From Undibacterium sp. (lineage in GTDB: Bacteria; Pseudomonadota; Gammaproteobacteria; Burkholderiales; Burkholderiaceae), in NCBI GenBank assembly GCA_014376575.1, contig JACMRF010000069.1, positions 5,227-69,226 on the forward strand: a DNA stretch of 64,000 nucleotides. The letters run 5' to 3'. Made by a program: the position numbers and the translations under genes. This document shows, piece by piece, positions 20,662 to 29,435 of the stretch. How positions within the stretch are numbered: position 1 is the stretch's first letter; each line of letters begins with the position of its first letter. The notes beneath the pieces were generated by a model. It made no database searches and was not told where the DNA came from. It was given only the letters and a program-made list of their open reading frames with translations.

Positions 20662-21680
20662 CAGCTACCCGCGCGCTCCTGTTTGATCAACCATTTGCCA
20701 TCTTGTTTAATCATTTCAAGAGTTTTTCTGCTATTTGCAGTCAATCTGTCAGAACTATAAATTTGTCTAAACTTGATTGTCGCAACGCGCCCATCAGACG
20801 TTACTTTCGGAGTTTCTATCTTAACGTTGATGCGTCCCTTACCTTCAATGCGAGCACGTCGTTCTTCTGACCAGAACTTTCGAGATTCTCCCTTTGGAGT
20901 CTCAAAATTCTTGGCGTAATGTGCAAGATAACTTGCAGTATCTTTGTTGCTCCAAGCTTTCGCCCAGGATTCTATTGCGTTTAGTACATCATCATTGTCT
21001 GTATTGCTTGCGATTATGGGCTTGCTAACTGTCTTGATGTCCGTTTTAGGAAGTTCTACATCAGGTTTTTTAGCGGCAGCGAGTACTGGTTTTGTAAGAT
21101 CAACATTAGTAACGTTTGTTTGTGCTGTTCCCGCAGGCAATATCACCCTAGGAACAGTGCCCCCAGTAGTGTTTCCTATTAGGTTTTTAACCATAGTTAA
21201 TTTTAATTTTGCTCCAGAATTCCCTGTATCCAGTTGCAATGCTTTGTCATAGGCTTGACTGGCGAGCTTAGCGTAGACATCACCTAAATTTTCATGCGCA
21301 GTTCCGTAAGTAGGATTGGTTCTGATCGCCATTTCCAACGCCGCTCGTGCTTTGTCGTACTGGCCAATAGATGCATACAGAACCGCTAAATTGTTATATG
21401 GCTCTGGTAACTCTGGGTAATCATCTGTCAATTTTGAAAAAACAGTAATTGCTTCAGCTTGTTTGTGTTGTTCTGTGAGTATCAATCCTTTTAGAAAACG
21501 CATTTGCGCATCTTTTGGGCGCACGTTTAACGCGGCATCCACTTTTTGCATTGCCTGTGTTGTTTGACCGACTCTTATTAATTTTCCAACGTCCGTTGCT
21601 TCATCTGCAAATGCAGATACTGAAAACGATATTAAAAATAAACCGGATGTTGCAAGGACATTTTTTAATGAGGCATACAT
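20661..21680 (-). CDS. Exported TPR protein with NTF2-like C-terminus
   Basis: A signal peptide (KNVLATSGLFLISFSVSAFA) is followed by TPR repeats (about residues 25-150, e.g. PEPYNNLAVLYASIGQYDKA and GTAHENLGDVYAKLASQAYD), a low-complexity linker, and a C-terminal NTF2-like domain (AIESWAKAWSNKDTASYLAHYAKNF ... KWLIKQERA). The C-terminal domain resembles that of the following L,D-transpeptidase, with which it overlaps, suggesting a joint envelope role. The start is uncertain: an ATG seven codons upstream (position 21701) is equally possible. No function is known to me. Confidence 0.8.
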   Translation of the reverse strand: MYASLKNVLATSGLFLISFSVSAFADEATDVGKLIRVGQTTQAMQKVDAALNVRPKDAQMRFLKGLILTEQHKQAEAITVFSKLTDDYPELPEPYNNLAVLYASIGQYDKARAALEMAIRTNPTYGTAHENLGDVYAKLASQAYDKALQLDTGNSGAKLKLTMVKNLIGNTTGGTVPRVILPAGTAQTNVTNVDLTKPVLAAAKKPDVELPKTDIKTVSKPIIASNTDNDDVLNAIESWAKAWSNKDTASYLAHYAKNFETPKGESRKFWSEERRARIEGKGRINVKIETPKVTSDGRVATIKFRQIYSSDRLTANSRKTLEMIKQDGKWLIKQERAGS

Positions 21681-21701
21681 AGTAGGTTGGCTCGGTTTCA
21701 T

Positions 21702-22263
21702 TTGGTAACTGATAACGTCAAAGGGCAATGTTATACTGAAAATAAGGCGACATCTTAACAAATATGTGAGAAAAATGGTGGGTTGGCTTTTATGCGTATT
21801 TTGTAGCGAAAAGAAAATACGGGGCATTTGAAAAGTTTAATTTCTGCGATCACTTGGAAATTTTTTGTCGGCACACAAAGTTGAAAACACATTAATTTTT
21901 TACGACAGATTGAATCAAAATTATTTTGCATTTGAACTTATGTTGAATGAGTTATATTTTTTGAGGGCTTTATTGTTTTTTCCGTGTTATCGATAACATT
22001 GTCCGCCAGAGATATCATTTTTTTTTAATAAAAGTCGACGGTTTTATATTCTTATTTGTTGAAGATCGATTGCCATAAGGTAAAATCCACTTTGTTCAAA
22101 AATTATTGGTATTTGATTAACTTATTTGCTTTGCAATTTTGATTTTATAGAAAAATCATTAAACACATACTTGGCATAGCATTTTGCGTAAATATTGATT
22201 TGGAATGCTTGTAAATTCAATCCGAGAAAGTGACTCTCGAGATAGCACACCAGCCACAAGCGA
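21702..22263. other. 560-bp AT-rich intergenic region between divergent genes
   Basis: No reading frame here resembles a gene. The stretch must hold the divergent promoters of the leftward TPR/L,D-transpeptidase operon and the rightward glycosylase-accA-tilS group. The only clear structure is a 14-bp palindrome (see separate entry). In related genomes I expect cysS in this position, and I see no remnant of it. Confidence 0.6.
21985..21998. promoter_or_regulatory. 14-bp perfect palindrome, possible LacI-family operator
   Basis: TGTTATCGATAACA is a perfect palindrome with a central CG, the architecture of LacI/GalR-family operators. It sits between two divergent genes. No regulator gene is adjacent, so the assignment is by pattern only. 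Confidence 0.4.
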
Positions 22264-22932
22264 ATGACACACATGCAACTTAGAATGGATAGAGCATTGA
22301 AAAATTTGGCGCTGATTCCGCAGGTTCCTGCTTATTGGGAAAATGCAAAAAATGAATTAATGAAGCGAGATAGAATCATGCGGAAGCTTATTCCTCAATT
22401 TGGCGACTTATATTTAATTGGTCGTGATGATTCTTTTACAACTTTAACTAGATCGATCGTTGCACAGCAAATTTCTGGAAACTCGGCAAACCTTCTGTGG
22501 CAACGATTTCTCGAAATTTGCCCAAGCTCGACTCCAACACAAGTGCTCAAAATTGGCGCCGAGAAACTCTTATCTTGCGGACTTTCAAAGCGAAAAACAG
22601 AGTATATTCTCGATCTTGCTGATCATTTCAAAGAAAAAAGGGTTCACGTAGATAATTGGGCGGTAATGTCTGATGAAGATGTTATTTCAGAATTGATACA
22701 AATTCGAGGAATCGGCCGTTGGACGGCGGAGATGTTTTTGATTTTCAATCTGTTACGTCCAAATATATTGCCGTTGGACGATCCGGGACTTTTGAGAGGA
22801 ATCAGCATAAATTATTTTTCTGGCGAACCTGTTTCTCGTAGCGATTTGAGAGAGGTTGCTGCAAATTGGGATCCTTGGCGCACTGTTGCAACTTGGTATC
22901 TGTGGCGTAGTCTAGATCCAATTTTGCTGTAG
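22264..22932 (+). CDS. AlkA-like DNA-3-methyladenine glycosylase
   Basis: A 222-residue HhH-GPD glycosylase predicted to remove alkylated purines at the start of base-excision repair. The helix-hairpin-helix is LIQIRGIGRWTAEM (residues 144-157) and the catalytic aspartate lies in LPLDDPGLLRG (Asp172 or Asp173). It lacks the N-terminal domain of E. coli AlkA, as do the short AlkA enzymes that precede accA in Burkholderiales. An ATG at codon 4 is an alternative start. There is no iron-sulphur cysteine cluster, so an EndoIII or MutY assignment is unlikely. Confidence 0.88.
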   Translation: MTHMQLRMDRALKNLALIPQVPAYWENAKNELMKRDRIMRKLIPQFGDLYLIGRDDSFTTLTRSIVAQQISGNSANLLWQRFLEICPSSTPTQVLKIGAEKLLSCGLSKRKTEYILDLADHFKEKRVHVDNWAVMSDEDVISELIQIRGIGRWTAEMFLIFNLLRPNILPLDDPGLLRGISINYFSGEPVSRSDLREVAANWDPWRTVATWYLWRSLDPILL

Positions 22933-22988
22933 TTTGATTCTTTTAAGCCATTTTTTTAACTCGTGTTGTATTAATTAAAGGAGGCACG

Positions 22989-23963
22989 ATGAGTAAGACA
23001 ACATTCCTAGGATTTGAACAATCCATTGCTGAACTTGAAACAAAAATTGAAGAGTTACGTTTTGTTCAAGATGATTCTGCTGTAGATATTTCGGAAGAAA
23101 TCGATCGATTATCTAAAAAAAGTCAAATACTTACTAAGGATATTTATGCAAAATTAACTCCTTGGCAGGTTTCTCAGATATCACGTCACCCTCAACGTCC
23201 GTATACATTGGATTACGTGAATCAAATTTTTACTGATTTTCATGAATTACATGGTGATCGTAGTTTTGCTGACGATTTAGCAATTGTTGGTGGATTAGCA
23301 CGTTTCAATGGCCAGGCTTGTATGGTAATTGGCCACCAGAAAGGACGAGATACTAAAGAACGTGCATTACGCAATTTTGGTATGCCAAAGCCAGAGGGAT
23401 ACCGTAAGGCGATGCGATTAATGAAGTTAGCGGAAAAATTTGAAATTCCTGTTTTTACTTTTATTGATACGACTGGTGCTTGGCCTGGGATTGACGCCGA
23501 AGAGCGTGGCCAGTCAGAAGCTATTGGACATAATTTATATGTAATGGCTGAACTGAAGGTGCCTTTAATTGCAACAATTATTGGAGAAGGTGGATCTGGC
23601 GGTGCTCTTGCCTTGGCAGTTGGTGATGCTGTTCTTATGCTTCAATATGCGACGTATTCAGTTATTTCCCCAGAGGGATGTGCTTCAATATTATGGAAAA
23701 CCTCTGATCGAGCATCTGACGCCGCTGAAGCACTAGGCTTAACCGCAAACCGTTTAAAAGCGATGGGACTCATCGACAAAATTATTAATGAACCGTTAGG
23801 TGGCGCCCATCGCGACCCAAAGCAAATGTGTGCACTGGTCAAGCGAGCGTTGGCTGACACTTTACGTCAATTTCAGGGGGTTAAAACTAAAGACCTTCTC
23901 GCTGCTAGGCATGAAAAATTGATGAGCTATGGCAAATTCAAGGAAACACGATTAGCGGAGTGA
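22989..23963 (+). CDS. accA: Acetyl-CoA carboxylase carboxyltransferase subunit alpha
   Basis: AccA is one half of the carboxyltransferase that makes malonyl-CoA, the first step of fatty acid synthesis; its partner AccD is not in this window. The 324-residue product shows the family signatures [35 protein letters not shown] and [17 protein letters not shown] strong AAAGGAGG ribosome-binding site precedes the ATG. Its TGA overlaps the proposed GTG start of tilS, suggesting translational coupling. Confidence 0.97.
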   Translation: MSKTTFLGFEQSIAELETKIEELRFVQDDSAVDISEEIDRLSKKSQILTKDIYAKLTPWQVSQISRHPQRPYTLDYVNQIFTDFHELHGDRSFADDLAIVGGLARFNGQACMVIGHQKGRDTKERALRNFGMPKPEGYRKAMRLMKLAEKFEIPVFTFIDTTGAWPGIDAEERGQSEAIGHNLYVMAELKVPLIATIIGEGGSGGALALAVGDAVLMLQYATYSVISPEGCASILWKTSDRASDAAEALGLTANRLKAMGLIDKIINEPLGGAHRDPKQMCALVKRALADTLRQFQGVKTKDLLAARHEKLMSYGKFKETRLAE

Positions 23964-25366
23964 TTTCATTGATTTCAATTGATGACGGACTAAAAAAACA
24001 TTTTTCAACTACGCTTTCTGCAATTATTGCAGATCTAGTTCATTCAACCATTCACAAAGGGATTGCCGTCGCTTACAGTGGTGGGTTGGACTCATCTGTT
24101 TTACTGAGTCTTACCGTGGATTTTGCTCGAGAGAGAGAAATACCGGTGTTTGCATTACATGTTCATCACGGGTTAAGCATAGATGCGGATAATTGGCTGA
24201 CACATTGTCAGTCTGTTTGCAAGCAAGCCGATATTACTTTTACTGCAATTAAAGTGGCAATCAGCAACGACAACAAGCTTGGCATAGAAGCTGCGGCTCG
24301 CGCAGAGCGTTACGGTGCTTTAGGTGCATTTTGCCTTGAGCATCAGTTGCCGTTGATACTAACAGCGCATCATCAAGATGATCAAGCTGAAACGGTTCTG
24401 CTACAGCTTCTTCGCGGTTCTGGTGTGGCGGGTCTTTCGGGAATGGATTTATTTAATCATGCGCCAGTGCTACTTAGGAATAGCAGCGTATTGTTGGCTA
24501 GACCACTATTGACTAGACGAAAACAGAGTTTAATCAATTATGCAACAAAATATAACATTGATTATGTGACCGATGAGTCGAATTTTGACTCACGATTTGT
24601 AAGAAATGCATTACGAATCAAAGTCATGCCGATGTTGGCTAAAATATCTCAAGGTTATTCAGATCGTCTCGCCAGAAGCGCAATGCATGCTCAAACTGCC
24701 CAGCGACTACTTCAGGAACTTGCCCAATTAGATCTGGAAAATTTTTTATCTAAAGATGGTTTGGATGTCTTACCTTTGCGTCAACTTAGCCATGAGCGGG
24801 TTGAAAATCTTTTGAGATTCTGGCTGTCAACGTTAAGTGTGCGGATGCCATCAACTGCCAGGCTCGCAGAAATACGAAGTCAGATTTTTGAGGCGCGTGA
24901 TGACGCAAAAATCACGATTTGTCATGACGGCTTAGAAATCCATCGTTATAAGAATAAGATCGTTGTCTCAGCTCAGCCGAGTAATTTAAAACCAGTCGTA
25001 CCAATAGAATTTATGTGGAGCGGGGAATTATTTTTGCACTTCCCTCAATTTTGTGGAAGTTTGTACTTTGACATTTCAAATTATGGCGTTGACGCAAATT
25101 GGTTACAGCAACAAAAATTAATTCTAAAAATACGCAGTGGCGGTGAGCGGCTAAAGGTAGCTTTAAATCGACCCACACGTGATCTTAAAAGTCACTTTCA
25201 ATCTCTGAACATTCCATTTTGGCAAAGGCAACATCTTCCACTTCTATGTGTTAATGAGGCTCTTTTACATGCGTCGTTAGTCGGTACTGAGGCATCATTT
25301 TGCCAACATGGCGAAGCGAAGACGTTAATAAATTTTAGATGGCAAGCGGAATCAAAGACTCATTGA
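23960..25366 (+). CDS. tilS: TilS, tRNA-Ile lysidine synthetase
   Basis: TilS attaches lysine to C34 of tRNA-Ile(CAU), changing both its charging identity and its codon reading from AUG to AUA. The N-terminal ATP-pyrophosphatase P-loop is SGGLDSS (residues 40-46), followed by HVHHGLS and [20 protein letters not shown]. The C-terminal substrate-binding and TilS-C domains complete a 468-residue protein of normal size. The start is the GTG overlapping the accA stop; a TTG three codons later is possible. Confidence 0.95.
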   Translation: MISLISIDDGLKKHFSTTLSAIIADLVHSTIHKGIAVAYSGGLDSSVLLSLTVDFAREREIPVFALHVHHGLSIDADNWLTHCQSVCKQADITFTAIKVAISNDNKLGIEAAARAERYGALGAFCLEHQLPLILTAHHQDDQAETVLLQLLRGSGVAGLSGMDLFNHAPVLLRNSSVLLARPLLTRRKQSLINYATKYNIDYVTDESNFDSRFVRNALRIKVMPMLAKISQGYSDRLARSAMHAQTAQRLLQELAQLDLENFLSKDGLDVLPLRQLSHERVENLLRFWLSTLSVRMPSTARLAEIRSQIFEARDDAKITICHDGLEIHRYKNKIVVSAQPSNLKPVVPIEFMWSGELFLHFPQFCGSLYFDISNYGVDANWLQQQKLILKIRSGGERLKVALNRPTRDLKSHFQSLNIPFWQRQHLPLLCVNEALLHASLVGTEASFCQHGEAKTLINFRWQAESKTH

Positions 25367-25400
25367 ACACAATCTAGAAAACCAACTATTCATAAAAATA

Positions 25401-26096
25401 ATGAAACGACAAATTATTCTCGACACAGAAACCACAGGACTAAACCCTAAACTAGGAAATCGAATTATTGAAATTGGATGTGTTGAACTCATAGATAGGA
25501 AGTTGACTGGAAATAATTTCCATTGTTATTTTAATCCTGGCCGGGACTCTGAGGACGGCGCTCTAGCAGTACATGGGTTAACAACAGAATTTTTGTGTGA
25601 TAAACCAAAATTTGAAGAAATTATTAATGAATTTATTGGCTATATTGGAGGGGCTGAGATAGTAATTCATAATGCACCTTTTGACGTTGGCTTTCTAAAC
25701 GCAGAGTTTTCTCGTCTTAATTATTCAGCATTCGGTGAATACGTTGCTACTGTTACCGATACGCTTGTGCAAGCAAAAGAGATGCACCCTGGAAAACGAA
25801 ACTCCCTTGATGCTCTTTGTGATAGATACGATGTTTCTAATTCACACAGAAAACTGCACGGTGCCTTGCTGGATGCAGAGTTATTGGCAGATGTTTTTTT
25901 AGCGATGTCGCGAGGGCAAAATAGCTTTTCTATAGAAGAAAAAGAACTAAAAATTATTGAAGTGAAACAAGAGGTCGTGTTCGATTTGACAGCTTATAAA
26001 ATTTTTGTTCATAAGGCAACTACATCCGAATTGGATTCTCACGATTCATTGTTATTAGGACTAAATAAAGAAGCAAATAGAGACATCGTTTGGTGA
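25401..26096 (+). CDS. dnaQ: DnaQ, DNA polymerase III epsilon subunit
   Basis: DnaQ is the 3'-5' proofreading exonuclease of the replicative polymerase. ExoI is LDTETTGLNP (Asp8, Glu10), ExoII is HNAPFDVGFLNAEF and ExoIII is HGALLDAELLADVF with the His/Asp pair of the DEDDh type. The last 50 residues would bind the alpha subunit and are more divergent. The 231-residue length is close to normal. Its usual neighbour rnhA is absent; an IS3 relic begins about 130 bases downstream. Confidence 0.92.
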   Translation: MKRQIILDTETTGLNPKLGNRIIEIGCVELIDRKLTGNNFHCYFNPGRDSEDGALAVHGLTTEFLCDKPKFEEIINEFIGYIGGAEIVIHNAPFDVGFLNAEFSRLNYSAFGEYVATVTDTLVQAKEMHPGKRNSLDALCDRYDVSNSHRKLHGALLDAELLADVFLAMSRGQNSFSIEEKELKIIEVKQEVVFDLTAYKIFVHKATTSELDSHDSLLLGLNKEANRDIVW

Positions 26097-26224
26097 ATAG
26101 ATGAACGAGAGCCGAATTCAACATTATTGAGGCAATCTCAAAACGCTTGTTCACCTTTGCTTTGAACGAGTAGCCTTTTCAACAACCAATGTAATTAAAC
26201 TGGATCCGTCCGCCTCGACAAATA

Positions 26225-27105
26225 TTAAAATAGTTCCTTTTCTGCTACTGCGGCATGGCGCTCTTCTGATGTTGCTTTGATTCTGTCTTTGACGTTGCCG
26301 CTGCTGTTGATTCTTTCATCGCGCCCCCAAATTTTCCACGAGCTTCGCTCCACCGCTGACACCTGATCGATACACCAATTCGGGCGTTTGGTAACCCAGC
26401 GATTGATGCTTATACGCATTGTTGTCAAACATAAAATAGTGTATTAATCCCATCAGTAAATCTTGCATGTTTCCATGCTTTTTCAAATGAATTTCATCGT
26501 ATTTCAAGCTGCACCAAAGCCTCTCGGCAAAAATATTATCCTTTGCGCAGCCAAGTCCATCGGTGCTGATTTTGATGCCTTTCTTGAGCAATACACCGTT
26601 GAAAATGTCGCTGGTAACTTGGGTACCTTGGTCGGTGTTGAATATCTACGATCCTCCGTGACCTTGAATCGCCTTTTCCAGACTGTCAACGCGGAAGCCA
26701 TCACCCATTATGTTCGATAGTCTCCATGGAAGCATTTCGCGGCTGTGCGGGGCGATAATGGGGAACCGTTAGACAAAGCTGCTTGGCAGACGTATATAGA
26801 TGATGCCGAATCTCCAGATATGATTTGGCCGCATCACATCGACATCCCTCAGCAGGCATGGATAGACCTTATGCTGCGAATACGCTTTGTTGGTGTTGGG
26901 ACCCGGTGCCATTCCTGCCAAGCCAAGCTTTTGCATTTACCTTTGCGCCAGTTTGCGGTCGACCATATGTCCGCAGCCACGCGGGTAGTGTTTCATGAGC
27001 CGTGTGCCGTAAAAAGAGTGCTAGTGTATTTTTCATCGATTATTTGCAGCAGCATACCTTTAGTGGATCTACTAATCTGGGCAATAGTTTAAGCAGCTTG
27101 CTCGA
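26225..27105 (-). mobile_element. Decayed IS3-family transposase (orfB relic)
   Basis: Translated on the minus strand, a single frame from about 27005 to 26316 reads as an IS3-family integrase-type transposase: MVDRKLAQR, NTNKAYSQHKVYPCLLRDVD, PWRLSNIMGDGFRVDSLEKA, FNTDQGTQVTSDIF, DNIFAERLWCSLKYDEIHLK and HQSLGYQTPELVYRSG. It is interrupted by stops at 26937-26939 (TAA), 26769-26771 (TAA) and 26646-26648 (TAG). A frameshift near 27021 separates an upstream part (AQISRSTK, LLQIIDEKYT). The first catalytic Asp is replaced (expected D-I-T-Y-I, seen G-I-I-Y-I). No orfA and no terminal repeats were recognised, so the ends are approximate. Confidence 0.88.
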
Positions 27106-27567
27106 TTTTTTATTCTGCAACGATTACATTAAGACGGCCAACGGTAAATTTTCATATAAGAAAATTCCGTCATTAATAACTATTTTTTTATTTTTCTATT
27201 ATTCGGCTAAAGTTTTTGTATATGTTGACGATAATTGAACATCGATATATTTTCATTTTTATTGTTGCAGCTCCCTAAAGTTTTGTTATTTTTTGTCGTT
27301 AATAAATTATAAGATTTAAAGTATTTTGTAAGTTCTTGATTTTTAAATGATATTTTTCATTTTGTAATTGATTGTAAAAACTAAATTTCGTTAATTAATT
27401 TTGCGAATGTCAATTGTAAGTTTGTAGGAATAATTCCTATGAACTTTTTCGTGTTTTTTCGCCATAAATCCCGATTTTTGCCTATACACCGGCATTTTCG
27501 CTACCCCCACAATGTATCTCACTGGCAATGAAACTTAGTCAGGTTAAATAGAATGGAGGGTTAGATA
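27106..27567. other. 460-bp leader and promoter region of flhDC
   Basis: The stretch is very AT-rich and has no gene. Because it lies directly ahead of flhD it should contain the master-operon promoter and its regulatory sites. I could not pick a convincing -35/-10 pair. It contains one 15-bp palindrome (separate entry). A long regulated leader is usual for flhDC in other bacteria. Confidence 0.55.
27425..27439. promoter_or_regulatory. 15-bp palindrome upstream of flhD
   Basis: TAGGAATAATTCCTA is a perfect inverted repeat around a central A, 128 bases before the flhD start. Position and symmetry suggest a regulator-binding site for the flagellar master operon, but it matches no operator I know. 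Confidence 0.4.
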
Positions 27568-27885
27568 ATGACACCGAGCGATATGATGGCTGAGATTCGT
27601 GATGCAAATTTAAGTTACCTTATGCTTGCACAGCAAATGATTCGTGCTGACAAAGCGACCGCAATATTTCGTTTAGGTATTGGCAAGGAAATTGCTGATT
27701 TAATTGAGGGTCTTAATAATTCTCAAATTCTAAAACTTGCGGGATCCAATATGATGCTCGCCCGATTCCGTTTTGAGGATAGTTCAATTTTATGTATGCT
27801 CACAAACTATAATAAAGAGCGTGCGCTCGCACATTCCCATGCCGCTATTTTGATGGCGGGTCAAACCGTTGAAGAGATAACTTAA
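27568..27885 (+). CDS. flhD: FlhD, flagellar master regulator subunit
   Basis: FlhD forms the FlhD4C2 complex with FlhC, the activator of class II flagellar genes. The 105-residue product is typical of betaproteobacterial FlhD, with the helical core ANLSYLMLAQQMIRADKATA, FRLGIGKEIADLIEGL and the loop segment CMLTNYNKERALAHSHAAIL. A strong GGAGGG ribosome-binding site precedes the ATG. It lies 31 bases before flhC, in the usual operon. Confidence 0.94.
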   Translation: MTPSDMMAEIRDANLSYLMLAQQMIRADKATAIFRLGIGKEIADLIEGLNNSQILKLAGSNMMLARFRFEDSSILCMLTNYNKERALAHSHAAILMAGQTVEEIT

Positions 27886-27916
27886 TTTTTTGTCTTGATA
27901 CTTGTGGGTAATTAAA

Positions 27917-28471
27917 ATGGCAACTAAAAGCGTAGTAAGTGAAGCGCATGAAATTCAATTGGCAATTGATCTTGTCAATCTAGGTGCTCGTTTGCAGCTT
28001 CTTGAATCGGAAACCTCTCTTTCTCGAGAGCGTTTGCTTAAGATATATAAAGAGCTTAAAGGTGTATCCCCTCCAAAAGGCATGCTACCATTTTCTACCG
28101 ATTGGTTCGTGACTTGGCAACCCAATATCCATTCATCACTGTTCATGAATATTTACAAATATTTACAAAAACATGCTGGCGTAACTGGGATAGAAACAAT
28201 TGTAAAAGCGTATAGACTTTATTTGGAACAAGTTCCAGTGCCTGCAAATGAGGAGCCCGTGTTATCTTTAACTAGAGCTTGGACATTAGTTAGATTTTTC
28301 GACGGAAAAATGTTAACTTTCGTTAAATGTACAAAATGTGGTGGGCAATTCGTCGCTCATCAGCTGGATTTGCACGATCAATTCGCATGTGGACTGTGTC
28401 ACGTTCCTTCGCGAGCTGGTAAAACGAAAAAACATAGAGAAATGGAGTTGTCATTAGCTCTGGTTGCATAA
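27917..28471 (+). CDS. flhC: FlhC, flagellar master regulator subunit
   Basis: FlhC is the zinc-binding partner of FlhD and makes most of the DNA contacts. The four zinc ligands are visible as CTKC (Cys138, Cys141) and CGLC (Cys158, Cys161). The 184-residue length fits. The frame is open five codons further left (to a GTG), but the ATG giving MATKSVVSEAHEIQLAI matches the family. It is followed 9-21 bases later by a methyltransferase gene. Confidence 0.94.
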   Translation: MATKSVVSEAHEIQLAIDLVNLGARLQLLESETSLSRERLLKIYKELKGVSPPKGMLPFSTDWFVTWQPNIHSSLFMNIYKYLQKHAGVTGIETIVKAYRLYLEQVPVPANEEPVLSLTRAWTLVRFFDGKMLTFVKCTKCGGQFVAHQLDLHDQFACGLCHVPSRAGKTKKHREMELSLALVA

Positions 28472-28492
28472 AAAATTAGATTGGGGGTATTG

Positions 28493-29299
28493 TTGAATAT
28501 AAAATCAAATAAGAGCTATAAAAACGTTGAGAGGTTTTTAGTCTATTTAATGATGCTGCCGTCTCTGCAGGCTTTATTCGTACAATTAGCTTCCTTCGTA
28601 TTGTGTTTATTAGTATTCTTTTTCGCCAAATTTTCATTTCCACATTTTTTAGTAATTTGTTTTTTTATATTTTCTCAGGCTGCAATCGCGGCCTTTTTTT
28701 CTTTTTTACTCAATATGGATTGGTGGTGGTGGGTAATTCAATTTTTATTTCCTTTTTTTATAGTTTTATTCGCACTTTCGGAAATACCATCCCTTTACTA
28801 TTTAATTGCATTTTGTTTTTTTTTACTTCTTTTTTGGACTGTCTTCCGCACTCAAGTTCCTTACTATCCCTCCAATTCATCATTGGTTCCTATTATTTCA
28901 AATTTTTTTCCGAGTGATAAGTCAATAAAGTTTATTGATATTGGAAGTGGCCTGGGAGGACTTTTGATAGAGTTATCCAAAGTTAGAAAAAACAGTTATT
29001 TTTGGGGCATTGAAATTGCTCCTATACCTTGGTTTTTTAGCGTCCTTAGAGTTAAAATTTATAAAAACAACGTTAAATTTATTTTTGGGAATTATGAAAA
29101 TATTAGTTTTGAAGAATACGACATGATTTTTGCATATTTATCACCCGTAGTCATGTCGGACCTTTGGATAAAAGCCAAAAATGAAATGCGCGAGGGGTCA
29201 ATATTGCTTAGTTACGAATTTGTCATTCCCAACGTAATTCCTGATTTGTGTGTCAAATTAAACGTAAACGAGCCCATTCTTTACTTATGGCGCATATAA
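28493..29299 (+). CDS. Membrane-bound class I SAM methyltransferase
   Basis: The N-terminal half (about residues 20-120) is very hydrophobic, with about four membrane segments rich in Phe and Leu. The C-terminal half is a class I methyltransferase fold with the SAM-binding motif FIDIGSGLGG and a following acidic strand end (FWGIEIAPIP), then FAYLSPVVMSDLW. The substrate is unknown. A TTG start is chosen here because it follows a GGGGG ribosome-binding site; a TTG at 28481 and one at 28490 are alternatives. I recall similar genes between flhC and motA in related bacteria, which suggests, but does not prove, a motility link. Confidence 0.75.
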   Translation: MNIKSNKSYKNVERFLVYLMMLPSLQALFVQLASFVLCLLVFFFAKFSFPHFLVICFFIFSQAAIAAFFSFLLNMDWWWWVIQFLFPFFIVLFALSEIPSLYYLIAFCFFLLLFWTVFRTQVPYYPSNSSLVPIISNFFPSDKSIKFIDIGSGLGGLLIELSKVRKNSYFWGIEIAPIPWFFSVLRVKIYKNNVKFIFGNYENISFEEYDMIFAYLSPVVMSDLWIKAKNEMREGSILLSYEFVIPNVIPDLCVKLNVNEPILYLWRI

Positions 29300-29435
29300 T
29301 AGAATTGAAAAACAGTTTCTGCGAGCAATATTTGAGATCAAGTCATTTTAGAGTTTTGCGTTTTTACGCTTTAAATTTTGATGGTTTTGAGTTATTTGCG
29401 TTCTTAATATTAGGTTTTTTTGAGGAGTTTTGCTC

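Noticed and set aside
26745..27092. A plus-strand 115-codon open frame
   Set aside because: The opposite strand encodes a recognisable IS3 transposase relic over the same bases, and the plus-strand product resembles nothing.
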